Under the pieces are notes generated by a model, which was not told the DNA's origin, ran no database searches, and saw nothing but the letters and a program-made list of their open reading frames with translations. The position numbers were made by a program, and so were the translations under genes. Shown here piece by piece: positions 1 through 11,110 of a stretch of 64,000 bases of DNA (its first letter is position 1; every line of letters starts with the position of its first letter). Origin of the DNA: Amborella trichopoda (taxonomy: Eukaryota > Streptophyta > Magnoliopsida > Amborellales > Amborellaceae); NCBI RefSeq assembly GCF_000471905.2, contig NW_006499617.1, forward strand, positions 4,164,636 to 4,228,635. Direction: 5' to 3'.

Positions 1-3000
1 GCTCCTATTATGATGTTTCAAAGATTGAAGGCATCTCCGCTTCTTTTCGTTTCTTTCGCCACTTCTTTTGCAAAGGTGCAACGTAGAGTGTCGATCTCAT
101 TTGTTTGCCATTCGTGAGAGGGATGCATTATTAACTCCAAGGCATAGACAGGCTTTGGCTAGGATAGGCTTATGGGAGGTCTTCAGGATTACTCCTGAGT
201 GATTGGTACATGCGTTTATTTCTAGGGATGGTGAATTAACCAAGATGCCTTTGGGTGGTGTAAAAATGACCAAAATACCCATGAGTGCAATCTCTACCTT
301 TCTCCTTTCGCTCGGGGTTAGTCATGAGTGATTGGTATTGCCCCTTATTTATAAGGATGGTAAAATATCCAAAAAGCCCTTGGGTACAAAATAACCGAAA
401 TACATCTTTATGCAAACTCTACTTTTCTCCTTTCGCTCGGGGTTAATCCTAAGTGATTGGTACTAGCCCTTATTTCTATGGATGACCAACATGCATTAGG
501 GTGCAAAATGACCAAATATCCGTTCTTCCTTTTGTTTTGTTTTCTTGTTTTTTTTATTTTCTTTCGTTATGCCATTACAATGATTGTTGTTACCCTTGTT
601 CCTATTATGATTGTTTGAAAGATTGATGGCTTTGCCCATTCTTTTGCTTGCTTTCGTCACTTCTTTTACAGGGGTTCTACGTAGGCAGTAGAACTCATTT
701 GTTTGCCATTCGCGAGTGTGTATTATTATTGGCTCCTAGGTAGAGACAGGCTCTAGACATGATAGGTTTGTGGGAGATCTGTAGGGGTGGTAAAATTAAT
801 AAGATGCCCTTGGGTGTGAAAATGACTAAAATAACCCTGAATGAAAACTCTTCCTTTCTTCTTTTACTCGGAGGTAATGTTGAGTGATTGATATTACCCC
901 TTATTTCTAGGGTTGGTATAATGGCCAAAATGCCCTTGGATATAAAATGGCCAAAATGCACCAGAGTGCCATCTCCACCTTTCTCCTTTCGCTCGGGTTA
1001 ATTCCTGAGTGAAATGTATTGCCATTGTTTCTAGGTATGGTAAAATGACCAAAATGCCTTTGGGTGCAAAATGACCAAATACCCATGAGTGCAAACTCTT
1101 CCTTTTTCCTTTCGCTCGGGGTTAATCCTGAGTGATTGTTACAACCCCATATTTCTGGGGATGGTAAAATGATCAAAGTGCCCTAAGGCATAAAATGATC
1201 AAACCACCACTAGTACAAACTCTACCTTTCTTCTTTCACTCGGGGCTAATCATGAGTTATTGAAACTGCCCATTATTTTTAAGGATGGTAAAATGACAAA
1301 AATGCCTAGGGGTCAAAATGATCAAAATACCCTAGAGTACGAATACTACCTTTATCCTTTCACTTGGGGTTAATCCTGAGTGATTGGTACTCTGCCCTTT
1401 ATTTATAGGGATGGTAAAATATCCAAAATCCCTCTGAGTGAAAAATGTCCAAAATACCACTGAGTGCAAACTCTACCTTACTCCATTCTCTCGAGGTTAA
1501 TCCTGAGTTATTGGTACTACCTTTATTTCTAGGGAAGGTAAAATGACAAAAACTCCATTGGGAGTAAAATGACCGAAATTCCCATGAGTGCAAATTTTAC
1601 TTTTCTTCTTTCCCTTAGGGCTAACCTTAAGTGATTGGTATTGCCCATTATTTCTAGGGAAGGTAAAATGACCAAGATGCTCTTAGGTGCAAAAATGATC
1701 AAAATACCCTTGAGTGCAAACTCTACCTTTCTTCTTTCACTCGAAGTTAAATCAGAGTGATTGGTACTGCCACTTATTTCAAGGGATGGTAAAATGACCA
1801 AAATGTCCTTGGGTGCAAAATGATCAAAATACCCCAGAGTGTGAACACTACCTTTCTCCTTTCATTAAGGGTTAATCCTGAGTGATTGGTATTACCCCAT
1901 ATTTCTAGGGATGGTAAAATGACCAAAATTCTCATGGGTACAAAATGACCAAAATACCCTTGAGTGCAAACTCTACCTTTCTCCTTTCTCTCGGAGTTAA
2001 TCCTGAGTTATTGGTAGTGCCTCTTATTTCTAGGATGGTAAAATGACAAAAATTTTCTTGGGTGTAAAATGACCAAAATTCCACGAAATGCAAACTCTAA
2101 CTTTCCTCTTTCGCTCGGGGCCTGCCCTGAGTGATTGGTACTGCCCCTTATTTTTGGGGATGATAAAATGACAAAGATACCTTTTAGTGAAAAAATGATC
2201 AAAATACCCTTGAGTGCAAATTCTACCTTTTTTCTTCACTCAGGGTTAATCGTGGGATGGTGAAATAACCAAAATTCCCTTGGGAAATGAGCAAAATATC
2301 CCTGACTGTAAACTCGACCTTTCTCCTTTCATTCGGGGTTAATCTTGAGTGACTGGTACTGCTACTTATTTATAGCGATGGTTAAATAACGATAATTCAC
2401 TTTAGCATAAAATGACAAAAAAACCCTTGAGTTCAAACTCTGCCTTTCTCCTTTCGCTTGGGTTAATCTTGAGTGATTGGTAACGCACCTTCTTTATAGG
2501 GATGACCAAAATGCCCAATGTTACAAAATGACCAAATATCCTTTCTTACTTCTTTTTTTTTTTAAATTTTTTTTTTTTTAAGTCGTTACAGTGATTGTTG
2601 TTACCCTTGCTCTTATTATGATGTTTTGAAAGATTGATGGATTCTCCCCTTCTTTTCTGTGCTTTCTTCACTTCTTTTGCATGGGATCCACGTAGACTGT
2701 ATATCTCATTTGTTTGCCAATTGCGAGTGGGCAGTATTATTCACTCCTATGTAGAGACTAGCTCTGGCTAAGATAGGTGTTTCGGAGGTTTGTAGGGGTA
2801 ATCTCTAGTGATTGGTATGGCCCTTTTATTTCTAAGGAAGGTAAAGTGACCAAGATGCCATTGGGTGCAAAAATGGCCAAAGTACCCCTGAGTTCATACT
2901 CTACCTTCTTTCACTCTGGATTAATCTTAAGCGATTTGTACTGCCCATGAGTTTAGGGATGGTAAAAGGACCAAAATTCCCGTGGAGCAAAATGACCAAA

Positions 3001-3390
3001 ACACTATGAGTGCAAAATCTATCTTTTTCCTTTCTCTCGGGGTAAATCCTAAGTGAATGATACTGCCTCTTATTTGAATGGATGGTAAAATGACCAAAAT
3101 GACCTTGGGTATAAAATGACAAAAACACCTCTGACTGCAAATTTTAGCTATCTCCTTTCGCTTGAGGTTAATCTTGAATGATAGATACTGTCGTTATTAA
3201 TAGGGAAGGTAAAATAACCAAAATGCCCTTTGTGGCAAAATGACCAAAATATGCCTAAGTCCATACTCTACCGTTCTCCTTTCACTCGGGGTTAATCTTG
3301 AGTGATTGGTATTGCCCTAAATTTCTAGGGATGCCTAAAATGCCCTTAGGTGCAAAATGACCCAATACCCTTTCTTTTTTTTTTTTTTAA
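1..3390. repeat. Higher-order satellite array of ~125-bp monomers
   Basis: About 20 imperfect copies of a 123-126 bp monomer are present, recognised by the recurring cores ctcggggttaatcctgag, gattggtactgcccctta and gggatggtaaaatgacc. Blocks of about 3, 14 and 5 monomers are separated by a ~200-250 bp spacer that starts with a T-rich tract and includes tattatgatgtttga. Spacer copies begin near 1 (cut by the window edge), 597 and 2608. Because most monomers are a multiple of three long, the minus strand stays partly open and yields repetitive peptides with the core SERRKVEFAL. I read these as repeat artefacts, not genes. The array ends near 3370 in a T-run. Confidence 0.85.
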
Positions 3391-3771
3391 GCCCGTTGCA
3401 GGGATTGTGGTTTAGGATTAACAAAGACGACCTCAATCTCGCCCATGAGGTAACTTTGGCACATCGTGAGATCTCTTCATCTCTGGATGTATTGGCCCAC
3501 GGACTCGTCCAGATTTTGAGCCATTGTGAAATACAAACCCCAGGATTTTTTAATCAAGAGAAGAGTACGTTACTAAACAAGAGAAGGTACGTATATTTTG
3601 TTTTGGGGTAGAGCAAATACAAAATATGATTTTTGTCTCTATGGAAAAAATTTGAACGCATAAATTTTTAAGTGATTTGGATTTGTAAAAAAAATAAATG
3701 AAAATTCAAATACGAAATGAGATTGTAGCCTTCAGATCAACCCATATTAAATCTGAGCCATTGGCTGACAT
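3391..3771. other. Unassigned sequence between satellite and gap
   Basis: This is single-copy-looking DNA following the satellite. A short + strand open frame (3357-3611) crosses it, but it starts inside the satellite T-run and matches nothing I recognise. No RNA gene or transposon end was seen. Confidence 0.4.
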
Positions 3772-3791
3772 NNNNNNNNNNNNNNNNNNNN
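3772..3791. other. Assembly gap (20 N)
   Basis: Exactly twenty N residues, probably a fixed-size placeholder of unknown true length. The flanks are AT-rich and unlike the satellite upstream. Confidence 0.99.
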
Positions 3792-3993
3792 TTTAAATAA
3801 AAAAATTCAATTATAATTAACATACGACCAACAAAATATAATCCATTCACAATATTATTATTTATAATATATATTTTGAAGTAAATTAATTGATTAATTC
3901 AATAATAAAATATTTTCGAACAGTAATTGTAGTAGTAATAGTAATAGTAGTAGGAGCAACAAAGAATTAATAAGACTTCACAAAAATATTATA

Positions 3994-4028
<35 letters not shown>

Positions 4029-4039
4029 AATAATAAAAA

Positions 4040-4072
<33 letters not shown>

Positions 4073-4340
4073 GAGATAATCCAATATCTAAGAGGGATCC
4101 TTTCTTTAGAGAAGATGCAGGGCATGAGAACATCAAATGGAGAAATTTAGGTCATGATGTGGAATATGGTTCTATTTAAGAAAAACAATTCTTTTTTCTG
4201 GATAGAGAAAGATTTTAGGATAGGATAGAAAAAATATATGCGCTTTAAGAGACTTTAAGAGAGAAGTATGTCATGTGTGGAATCTATCTTATTAAAATAT
4301 ATATATAAGTGAAAATAAATATATTCTAATGTATATTAGG
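3792..4340. repeat. AT-rich repeat with (GAT)n and (ATT)n microsatellites
   Basis: An AT-rich stretch contains a GAT run near 3994-4028 followed directly by an ATT run near 4037-4072. Its first part (taacatacgaccaacaaaat near 3819) recurs in diverged form near 4872, also followed by a GAT run. The two segments are therefore an old direct duplication separated by the MITE at 4350-4836. No coding sequence seen. Confidence 0.6.
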
Positions 4341-4349
4341 TCCTTTTTA

Positions 4350-4836
4350 ATGATGAAAAGGTTTCTATACTGCCCTTATGGCATAGAAGATCTATGCTTC
4401 CCCTATCATTCAGCCATCCAATTTTGATCAAGAGAGCCAATTACCATTTGATCTTAGATCCGATGTCTCAAAGTATTTTATTTATAGTTTTTTTAATACA
4501 AATTTATGAATATGAAATTTGGTACGTGCCATCTTCTCATTGGGACGCACCTATAAAAAATTTAAAAATAAAAATACCCCTTTAAACTTTCAAGGATATT
4601 TTCGTCTTTTTATTTTATTGGAAATATTATTTTTATATTTTTTTCTAGTGCGAGTTTAATAGAGGATTGGACATCCAAAATTTGGTGTCAAAATAGTTTA
4701 TAGAAAAAAATTAAAAATAAAATAGTGTAGAGACGTGACATTGTGATTGGAGCAATCTTAGCCCTTCATTCAGAATGGACGGTTGGATAAAGGGAAGTAT
4801 ATAAGTTTTATGCTATAGGGGAAGCCTAGAAAGCTT
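4350..4836. mobile_element. Mutator-like MITE, 487 bp, with 9-bp target duplication
   Basis: The ends form imperfect terminal inverted repeats of about 60-70 bp. The left end reads aaggtttctatactgccctt and the reverse complement of the right end reads aagctttctaggcttcccct, followed on both sides by a gcata/tatgcttcccc block. The element is flanked by an identical 9-bp direct repeat, tccttttta, at 4341-4349 and 4837-4845. A 9-bp duplication is the hallmark of the Mutator superfamily. There is no transposase, so it is non-autonomous. Confidence 0.75.
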
Positions 4837-4861
4837 TCCTTTTTATTAAATATATAACTTT

Positions 4862-5421
4862 TAAATAAAATATTAACATATGACCAACAAAATATATTGT
4901 GTTTATGATGTTTTTATTTATAATAAAAATTTATTCAACAATAAATATTTCAAATAATTCTAATGATGATGATGATGATGATGATGATGAAGATGATAAA
5001 TAGTAATAAGACTACATAAAAATATTAAAATTCCCTATTATAATTATATAATGATATTTTATTATAATTATTAGACAATGAAAAATCATAATATTAATGT
5101 TAATGTAATATTGTAATATATCAAACATAAATAAATAATGAATAATATTGATAATTACAATAATAATAAATATTGAATATGAATATTATTTCTAATTTGG
5201 TTTCTATCTCTATTTCTTGAAATGTGTCATCTTTGATTTAAGGGTTTTTCTTTTCTGGGGTGTTTTCATGTATGTAGAGATTTATATATTCGAGTATCTC
5301 CCTCCTCTTTAAATAAATATTTAGGAACGTCATGGGAATAAATGGGACCTTATTTTTAGAGAGGTCGTAGGAAAGACATTTGATTTAGAATCACATGCTT
5401 TTAATACGACAAGGCTTTGAA
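4862..5421. repeat. AT-rich repeat copy with (GAT)n
   Basis: This is the second member of the duplicated AT-rich segment (the other is 3792-4080), with a GAT run at about 4963-4991. The rest is low-complexity AT-rich DNA without recognisable genes. Confidence 0.5.
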
Positions 5422-5423
5422 AT

Positions 5424-5800
5424 ACCATACTTGTATCGTGATGATTTTTATTTTCCCCTCTTTTGTATTATAAAATTCTTTTGGACATCTTTATGGGCCT
5501 AAATTCAAAACAACGAAAACAAATTGAAAAAAAAATTAAAAACCATAGAAAAGTTGGAGGAAAGGATGTTTAGCGAATTAAAATTGTAATGGACAAAATA
5601 TGTTAGGATATTGGAATACTTGTATTGTGATGAATTTTATTTTCCCCTTTTTTGTATTATAAAAGTCTTTCAAGCATCTTTATGAGGCTAAATTAAAAAA
5701 AACGAAAAAAATTTAAAAAAATTTAAAAACCATAGAAAAGTTGGAGGTAAGGATGTTTAGCGAACTAAAACTGTAATGGACAAAATATGTTAGGATATTA
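5424..5800. repeat. Two-copy 187-bp tandem repeat
   Basis: Two adjacent copies share the markers tacttgtat, ttttgtattataaaa, accatagaaaagttggagg and ggacaaaatatgttaggata. The last marker starts at 5601 in copy 1 and 5788 in copy 2, a period of 187 bp. The copies differ at scattered positions. No coding potential. Confidence 0.8.
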
Positions 5801-6989
5801 GAGGAGACTAAAGAAGTATATTAAATATTTTAGGGCATGAGAGGACAAGATAAATATTAATTTTAAGTAAATTTTTTATTACTATCATATTGTTTTTATG
5901 TTGTATGGTTTTTGGTATTTGTCTAGTCTTATTTGTTATTTTAATTTTATTATAATATATATCATTGAATATCTATTTATTTTCCTTGACGTTTAAGTAA
6001 ATTTAGAGTTATCTAAGATCTATATTTAAAAAGAAATAATAAATTTATTATTTTAAAATTTCATTTACGCAAATATATTTTATGGTTTTGAAACTTTCTA
6101 TTTTTGTAAATTTGTATGGAAATTTTTTTAGAGGATTAATTTTCAATTTCATTTATTTTATTGATCATTGTACTCTATCTATATAGTTATTTGTTATTCT
6201 TTTGTTTAAAACTGAAATTATCGTCATATGTCTTTTTGTTTATTATTCTTTTGTTTAAAATTGAAACTAACTTATATAGTTTTTGTGTTTGTTATTCTTT
6301 TGTTTAAAATTGAAATTAACTCCATATAGTATTTTATGCTTAAGCACGTGCATTAAACTAGTAAGAGAGAGAGAATTAGTTGTTTGATTTGGATCTCTTG
6401 AATTTCTGTGCTCAAGGAACTGAACCACCTAATACAATACATTATGCCCGCTATTGAAGACTTAGTTAGAGAGAATGAGAATTCAAGACTTGGTTCTCTA
6501 TAAAGAGATTTTGTATTTCCTTCTTTGTAGTTTGGTTTCTCTTTCTATAATTTGGTTTCTCTTCCTATGTTCTGTGGTCTTCGGGATATTGAGCCTTCTT
6601 CTTCTTGAGGCATTTCATTCTATTACTTTTCTATTCGTCTTTGCTTTTTCTTTTTTCTTATTGATTTTTTGGGTTGGGTTTCATGCGTTCATCTTTATTG
6701 TTGTTTCTTGCAAATTCAATTGGAACATGTGTCTTGGTTTTGTATTGTTTTAATCAATTGGAACATGCGTCCATCAAATCCTTCTCTTATACTCTTAAAT
6801 CTTGGTTTCAATCTCTATTTGTTTTCTTGATAGGGTCGCAAGGTAAAACTTAACTTTCTCTGATTTATCGTATCTTCGTTTCTTTTAAATATTTCTTCCA
6901 TCGGTTGGCTTTGCTTTTGCGTATTTCTTCTTTGCATTTGTTCATTTCCATTTACCTTTTTTCAAGTAATATGAATTATTAAGTTTCTT
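5801..6989. other. AT-rich intergenic DNA with ~60-bp triplicate repeat
   Basis: Three adjacent copies of a ~60-bp unit containing ttattcttttgtttaaaa lie at about 6178-6345. The T-rich stretch 6475-6753 is open on the + strand and would give a hydrophobic peptide, but composition alone explains it. No gene is called. Confidence 0.5.
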
Positions 6990-7564
6990 GGGTAATTATA
7001 AAAAATGTCTCGTTTTTCCAAAAAATTAAAAAATACCCAAATTCTTTGAATTATGTATCCATACCCATTTTGTCGTTATTTTCTTATTTTTGGCTCAAAA
7101 TGTGCTTTACGGACCCTAATATTTTTGCTCAAAATGTGCTTTACGGACCCGATAAGGCCGTGATCCTTAAATACGGCTCTATCTAGTCCGTAATCAATCA
7201 ATGACCTTAAAACAATTGTGGTTTGGGTCTCATGGAGTATCACGATCTTAGTAGAATTGTCATTCTCCCTACTTAAACCCATGTCCTACTTTTTTTTGTT
7301 ATGTGAAAATGAAATGACCATCATGGTTCTATTAAAACTATGATGGTCTACAGACAATATGCTTTTAAGGCCACACCAACAAGTTGGAGTGGGAGATGCT
7401 CGGATTTTTAGGCACCTATTTGGTCCATAATGGCCCTTCACGGCTCTATTGGGTTTGTGAATAGCATTTTAGGTGAAATAATAAATTGTGAAATGTCATG
7501 GACATAGTTTTTAAAAAATTGGATATTTTTGAATTTTTGGAAATTTTTTTTTTAATAATTACCC
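6990..7564. mobile_element. MITE with ~75-bp terminal inverted repeats, 575 bp
   Basis: The left end starts gggtaattataaaaaatg and the reverse complement of the right end starts gggtaattattaaaaaaa. Homology continues through ttccaaaaattaaaaaata and ctatgtccat for about 75 bp. Flanking 9-mers (aagtttctt and tattttcta) match at six of nine positions, so the target duplication is weak. The GGGTAATT start and long inverted repeats fit Mutator-like MITEs. The interior has a short internal duplication of gctcaaaatgtgctttacgg. Confidence 0.65.
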
Positions 7565-9080
7565 TATTTTCTATGATTTATTTCTTTGATGGTTTTTGCA
7601 TTGTTTTTCATTTTCTTAGTTGTTCAAGGAAAGTGAACGTACTTATAAAGTAAATATTTGGTTTTTGCCTTTCTTTCTGATATGAAGTAAAAATTTCAAG
7701 ATATTGGGTGCAATCAAACATGCCCATTGTTTTATTGAGTTTTAGCCCATCATTTATTTTTTTAAAATTTTGCAGAAATTTCTTACTATGCATGACATCA
7801 TGTCTCTATTTTTTTTTATTTGTTTAATATTTCTAATTTTTCAAAAGAAGACTTCTGTATATCCCTTGGAACATAGTTTTTAGGCATTGTCCCTTTAATA
7901 CTTTTCAAATCACACAACTAACCCAATTACTATTACTTTTGCAGCCACTCTCAAAAAGGAAATGGGTTTGTTTTAGATAAGGATATTCCCATATATAAAC
8001 ACACAATTGTGATAATTTCTCTCCAAAAATTTCGATATAATTTATCTTTAACTGTTTGGAATGGGAGGTTAACAGCTTATATGTGATGACTTTTCACGAC
8101 TCTTTCAAGTTTGTGAAGGGAATTTTAGGTAAAAAAAAATCGTAGATACTAGGAATGGATGTAGTTTAGAAAAAATGGATATTTTCACATTTTTGGAGAA
8201 AATGGATATTTTTTATAATTACCATAGTTTATTTGATTTATTCTTCAATCGAGGAACTTTATTTGCTTCTCGTCTCTCTCTTTTCCCCAACCGCCCCACC
8301 CAGATTATAATAGAAAAAAAAAAAAACCCTAAATTTGTGTTATTGAGTTTTAGCACATCCATTTGTTTCTTTTATCTTTGAGAAAATTTCTTTCCATTCC
8401 TGACATGCTTCTATCTGGTTTTTGAATATTATAAAATATGTTCCTAATCTTTTAAGGGAGACTTATATATACGTCATGGACCGTACTTTCTTGGCGTTGT
8501 CTCCCAAATACTTTTCAATCCACACAACTAGCACAATTATTATTTATTTTTGCAGCGACTCTTAAAAGGAAAAACCTCTTTTGTTTTTTATAAAATTACC
8601 CTATATGTATAAATCCCCGATTCTTTCTCTAAAAATTTGAGATAATTTTTTTTAAAATTTTTTGAGACAGACTCTCTCTAAAGGTTTGGAGATAATTCTT
8701 TTCTACTTGAAATTTGAGATAATTTTTTTCTTTAAAGATTTTGAGATAGTTTATCTCTCTAAAAATTTAAAATTTGAGATGATTTTTCTCTAAAAATTGG
8801 AAGATTCTCTAAAATTTCAAATTTTAAGTTTGTAGATAGAGAATTGTGGATTTATTTATGGGGATATTTTTGTAACAAATTCATTTTCCACCTTAGGCAG
8901 TAGCTACAAAAATCAATAGTTATTCGGAGATATTTTTGTACGAAATTTACTTTCTACGTTAGGGAGTAGCAATTGAAAGTAAAAATAATTGGGTTAATTG
9001 TGGCTTAAAAAGAATGGGAGGGATCACGCCTATAAAGTATGGTTTAAGGGTATAAATAATTCTCCAAATCTGTAGCATGT
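7565..9080. repeat. Diverged duplications with foldback character
   Basis: A segment starting attgagttttagcccatc near 7732 recurs near 8340, and both copies continue through cacacaactaacccaatt and tttgcagccactct. A third relative lies in inverted orientation at about 8820-9065 (attgggttaattgtgg). The pattern looks like an old inverted-repeat transposon that was partly duplicated in tandem. Exact ends and family could not be fixed. Confidence 0.5.
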
Positions 9081-9497
9081 ACTATGTTCGTTATAACTTT
9101 CAGCCTATCCATTTATTCATGTAAATTTTTCTAAAGGCACATCCAAAAATGTTTGATTTTCTAAACTGCTCATGGAAACAATTTAATTTTGCGTTTTTTT
9201 AACGTTTCTTAATTTAAAAATATTGGCATATGTTTGTAGGAAATTATAATTCATGTGATTTGCTTGGGTTTTCTAATTTGTTTTGGTCACTCGAATTTAC
9301 TCAATTTTTGAATTACCATCAAGATTTCCAGTGTTGAGCACTACATGTCTACCTAAATCCCCTTCTCCCCCCTTCGGACATGCCCCTACGCATTTTTTAA
9401 AATAGCTTAAGAGTTAGCTTTTTGAAAAGGTTAGTGGGAAGATATTAATGGAAATGAAAACCACAAACATGACAATTAAAGTGAAGCATCATTTCTT

Positions 9498-9625
9498 TAT
9501 AAAATTGCGGTTGGGTGAAATCATGTTGAAGAGCTATTCCTTTTCAAGAATTCGAAAACATTATAAAATTGTGGTTCGTTGAACTCATGTTGAAGAGCTC
9601 TTCCTTTTCAAGAATTTGAAAACAA
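9498..9625. repeat. Two-copy 64-bp tandem repeat
   Basis: Both units contain tataaaattg, catgttgaagagct and ccttttcaagaatt, starting at 9498 and 9562. Confidence 0.75.
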
Positions 9626-9705
9626 CAAAGCTTAACTCCTTCTCCAACCCCGTCTCTCTCCAACTTTATAGAAGAATTCTATTTTGCGCCCTAACATTTT
9701 TTAAA

Positions 9706-10095
9706 GGAAAAAGTTCATATAAGTTTGACGCTCTAAATAATCAAATCACGGCCCACCTCAAAAGTTTCACTCGGAGAAGTTTTTTTGATGTTCAAATATC
9801 TTTAAATCGATCATCTCAACCTCAAGATGCATCAAATGAGAAAAAAATGAATTTCGAGTTTTGAAAATAGTGCATCTTGTAATGCATTTTTGGGTCATCA
9901 ATTTTCAAGGTTTTCAAGTTTTTATAGATCAGCTCGATCTACACTATTTTTGAAGCTTTAAATTTTATAATTAAAGACGAAAATATATTTTAAGGCTATT
10001 ACAAAGATTCTCATATTGAAACTACACTCTCGACTCTATTTAAAAATGTGTTTTACTTTGATAGTTTAGAGCCTCGGCTCCATACAAACCACACC
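9706..10095. mobile_element. MITE family A, copy 1 (~390 bp)
   Basis: The start (ggaaaaagttcatat, then gctctaaataatcaaatc) and the reverse complement of the end (ggtgtggtttgtat, then gctctaaactatcaaa) form ~50-bp imperfect terminal inverted repeats. The flanking 9-mers ttttttaaa (9697-9705) and ttctttaaa (10096-10104) differ at one position, consistent with a Mutator-type 9-bp target duplication. The whole element aligns with 48393-48785 in the same orientation, which supports both ends. It lies about 0.9 kb upstream of the TWD40-2 start codon. No transposase. Confidence 0.75.
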
Positions 10096-10105
10096 TTCTT
10101 TAAAA

Positions 10106-10978
10106 CCTAAAAAACAAGTCAAGATCCCTATATGCGCATATCAATCAGTTCTAAAATTTCTAGTTGAAGATTTACATTTACGTACTTTGAGCCCTTAAAA
10201 ATAAAATAAAATTGGAACTCACTCTAGCTCTTTAGAACTCGCCCTTGAAAGTTGTATTTTTTCCCAGCGTTGCCACCCTTGAGAGTTCTATTTTTTCCCT
10301 GCGCTGCCACTTCACAAAGTTGCACTGCCGGGGCAATGTCGGGGACTTTCCCACGTTTTCGCCGTTATCAAACGCACAAAAAAAAGCCAAATATATTTCG
10401 GAACTCAGATAGTAAAAAAAAAAAAAGCCAAATATAATTCGGAACTCAGGTGGTAAAAAAAAATGAAGAAATGCATACTCAACCACCTCACCAATGCTCG
10501 AGGTTCTGATCTCATGAGTCTCGAGCTTTCTTTCACTTCTCTTAATGGTGGAACTCTTTGGCTTTTGCCTATTGAGAGAGTAACCGTGCAGCTCTTACCT
10601 AGCCTTTAGGGCAAGTTAAGCCTTCCCCTAAATCAGCTTCATCTTTAAAACGAGGTTTGGGCTTTCTTCCTCTCCCATTAATAGTGATTCTTTATTTATT
10701 TATTTATTTATTGGTAATAATGGTGGTTCTCTTTCATTTTTCTGAAAATGATTCTTGCTAAACCTGAACCATGTACATTGGGGACCTTTAAATCCAGGTT
10801 ATCTGATCAATGATTATAAGCTCTCAGGCCTTTTTCAGCTTTCGTTAATGGCTTCTAGGGTTCATTTTGTGAAATTAATGAGTATTTCATGTGTGTGCTT
10901 CCCTTAGGATTAGTTAGGCCTGGTTCTTATGTTGCTTTTTCCATTTGAAGGCAGGATATCCAACATAAGATCTGAATC
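10106..10978 (+). promoter_or_regulatory. Presumed promoter and 5' leader of the TWD40-2 gene
   Basis: This stretch separates the last upstream MITE from the start codon. It contains two pairs of short tandem repeats: a 34-bp unit at about 10243-10311 (ttttttccc, gcgctgccac) and a ~45-bp unit at about 10381-10465 (gccaaatat, cggaactcag). A TTTA run lies near 10690-10711. The sequence ccatttgaaggcag ending near 10954 looks like a 3' splice site, so the leader may contain an intron, but no donor could be chosen with confidence. The transcription start is not determined. Confidence 0.35.
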
Positions 10979-11110
10979 ATGTTGAAGTTAAGGGCTTTTC
11001 GCCCTACAAATGACAAGATCATGCGGATTCAGACGCACCCTACGTATCCATGGATTGTGACTGCGGATGCATCGGATCATGTGGTTGTCTGGAATTGGGA
11101 GCATCGCCAG
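10979..11110 (+). CDS. TWD40-2: TWD40-2 exon 1
   Basis: Encodes residues 1-44, from the start codon to NWEHRQ, ending at CAG|GTAATT (phase 0). It forms the first strands of the N-terminal propeller. The following intron is 126 bp. Confidence 0.93.

Noticed and set aside
97-3140. A series of short minus-strand open frames with similar peptides
   Set aside because: They follow the satellite monomer, begin and end at arbitrary points and lack any domain; they are repeat artefacts.
3357-3611. 84-codon + strand open frame next to the satellite
   Set aside because: It starts in a poly-T/satellite segment, matches no family I know and has no recognisable splice partners.
6475-6753. Hydrophobic 92-codon open frame resembling a membrane peptide
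   Set aside because: It lies in T-rich DNA, where Leu/Phe/Ile codons arise by composition; no signal of a real gene start or conservation.
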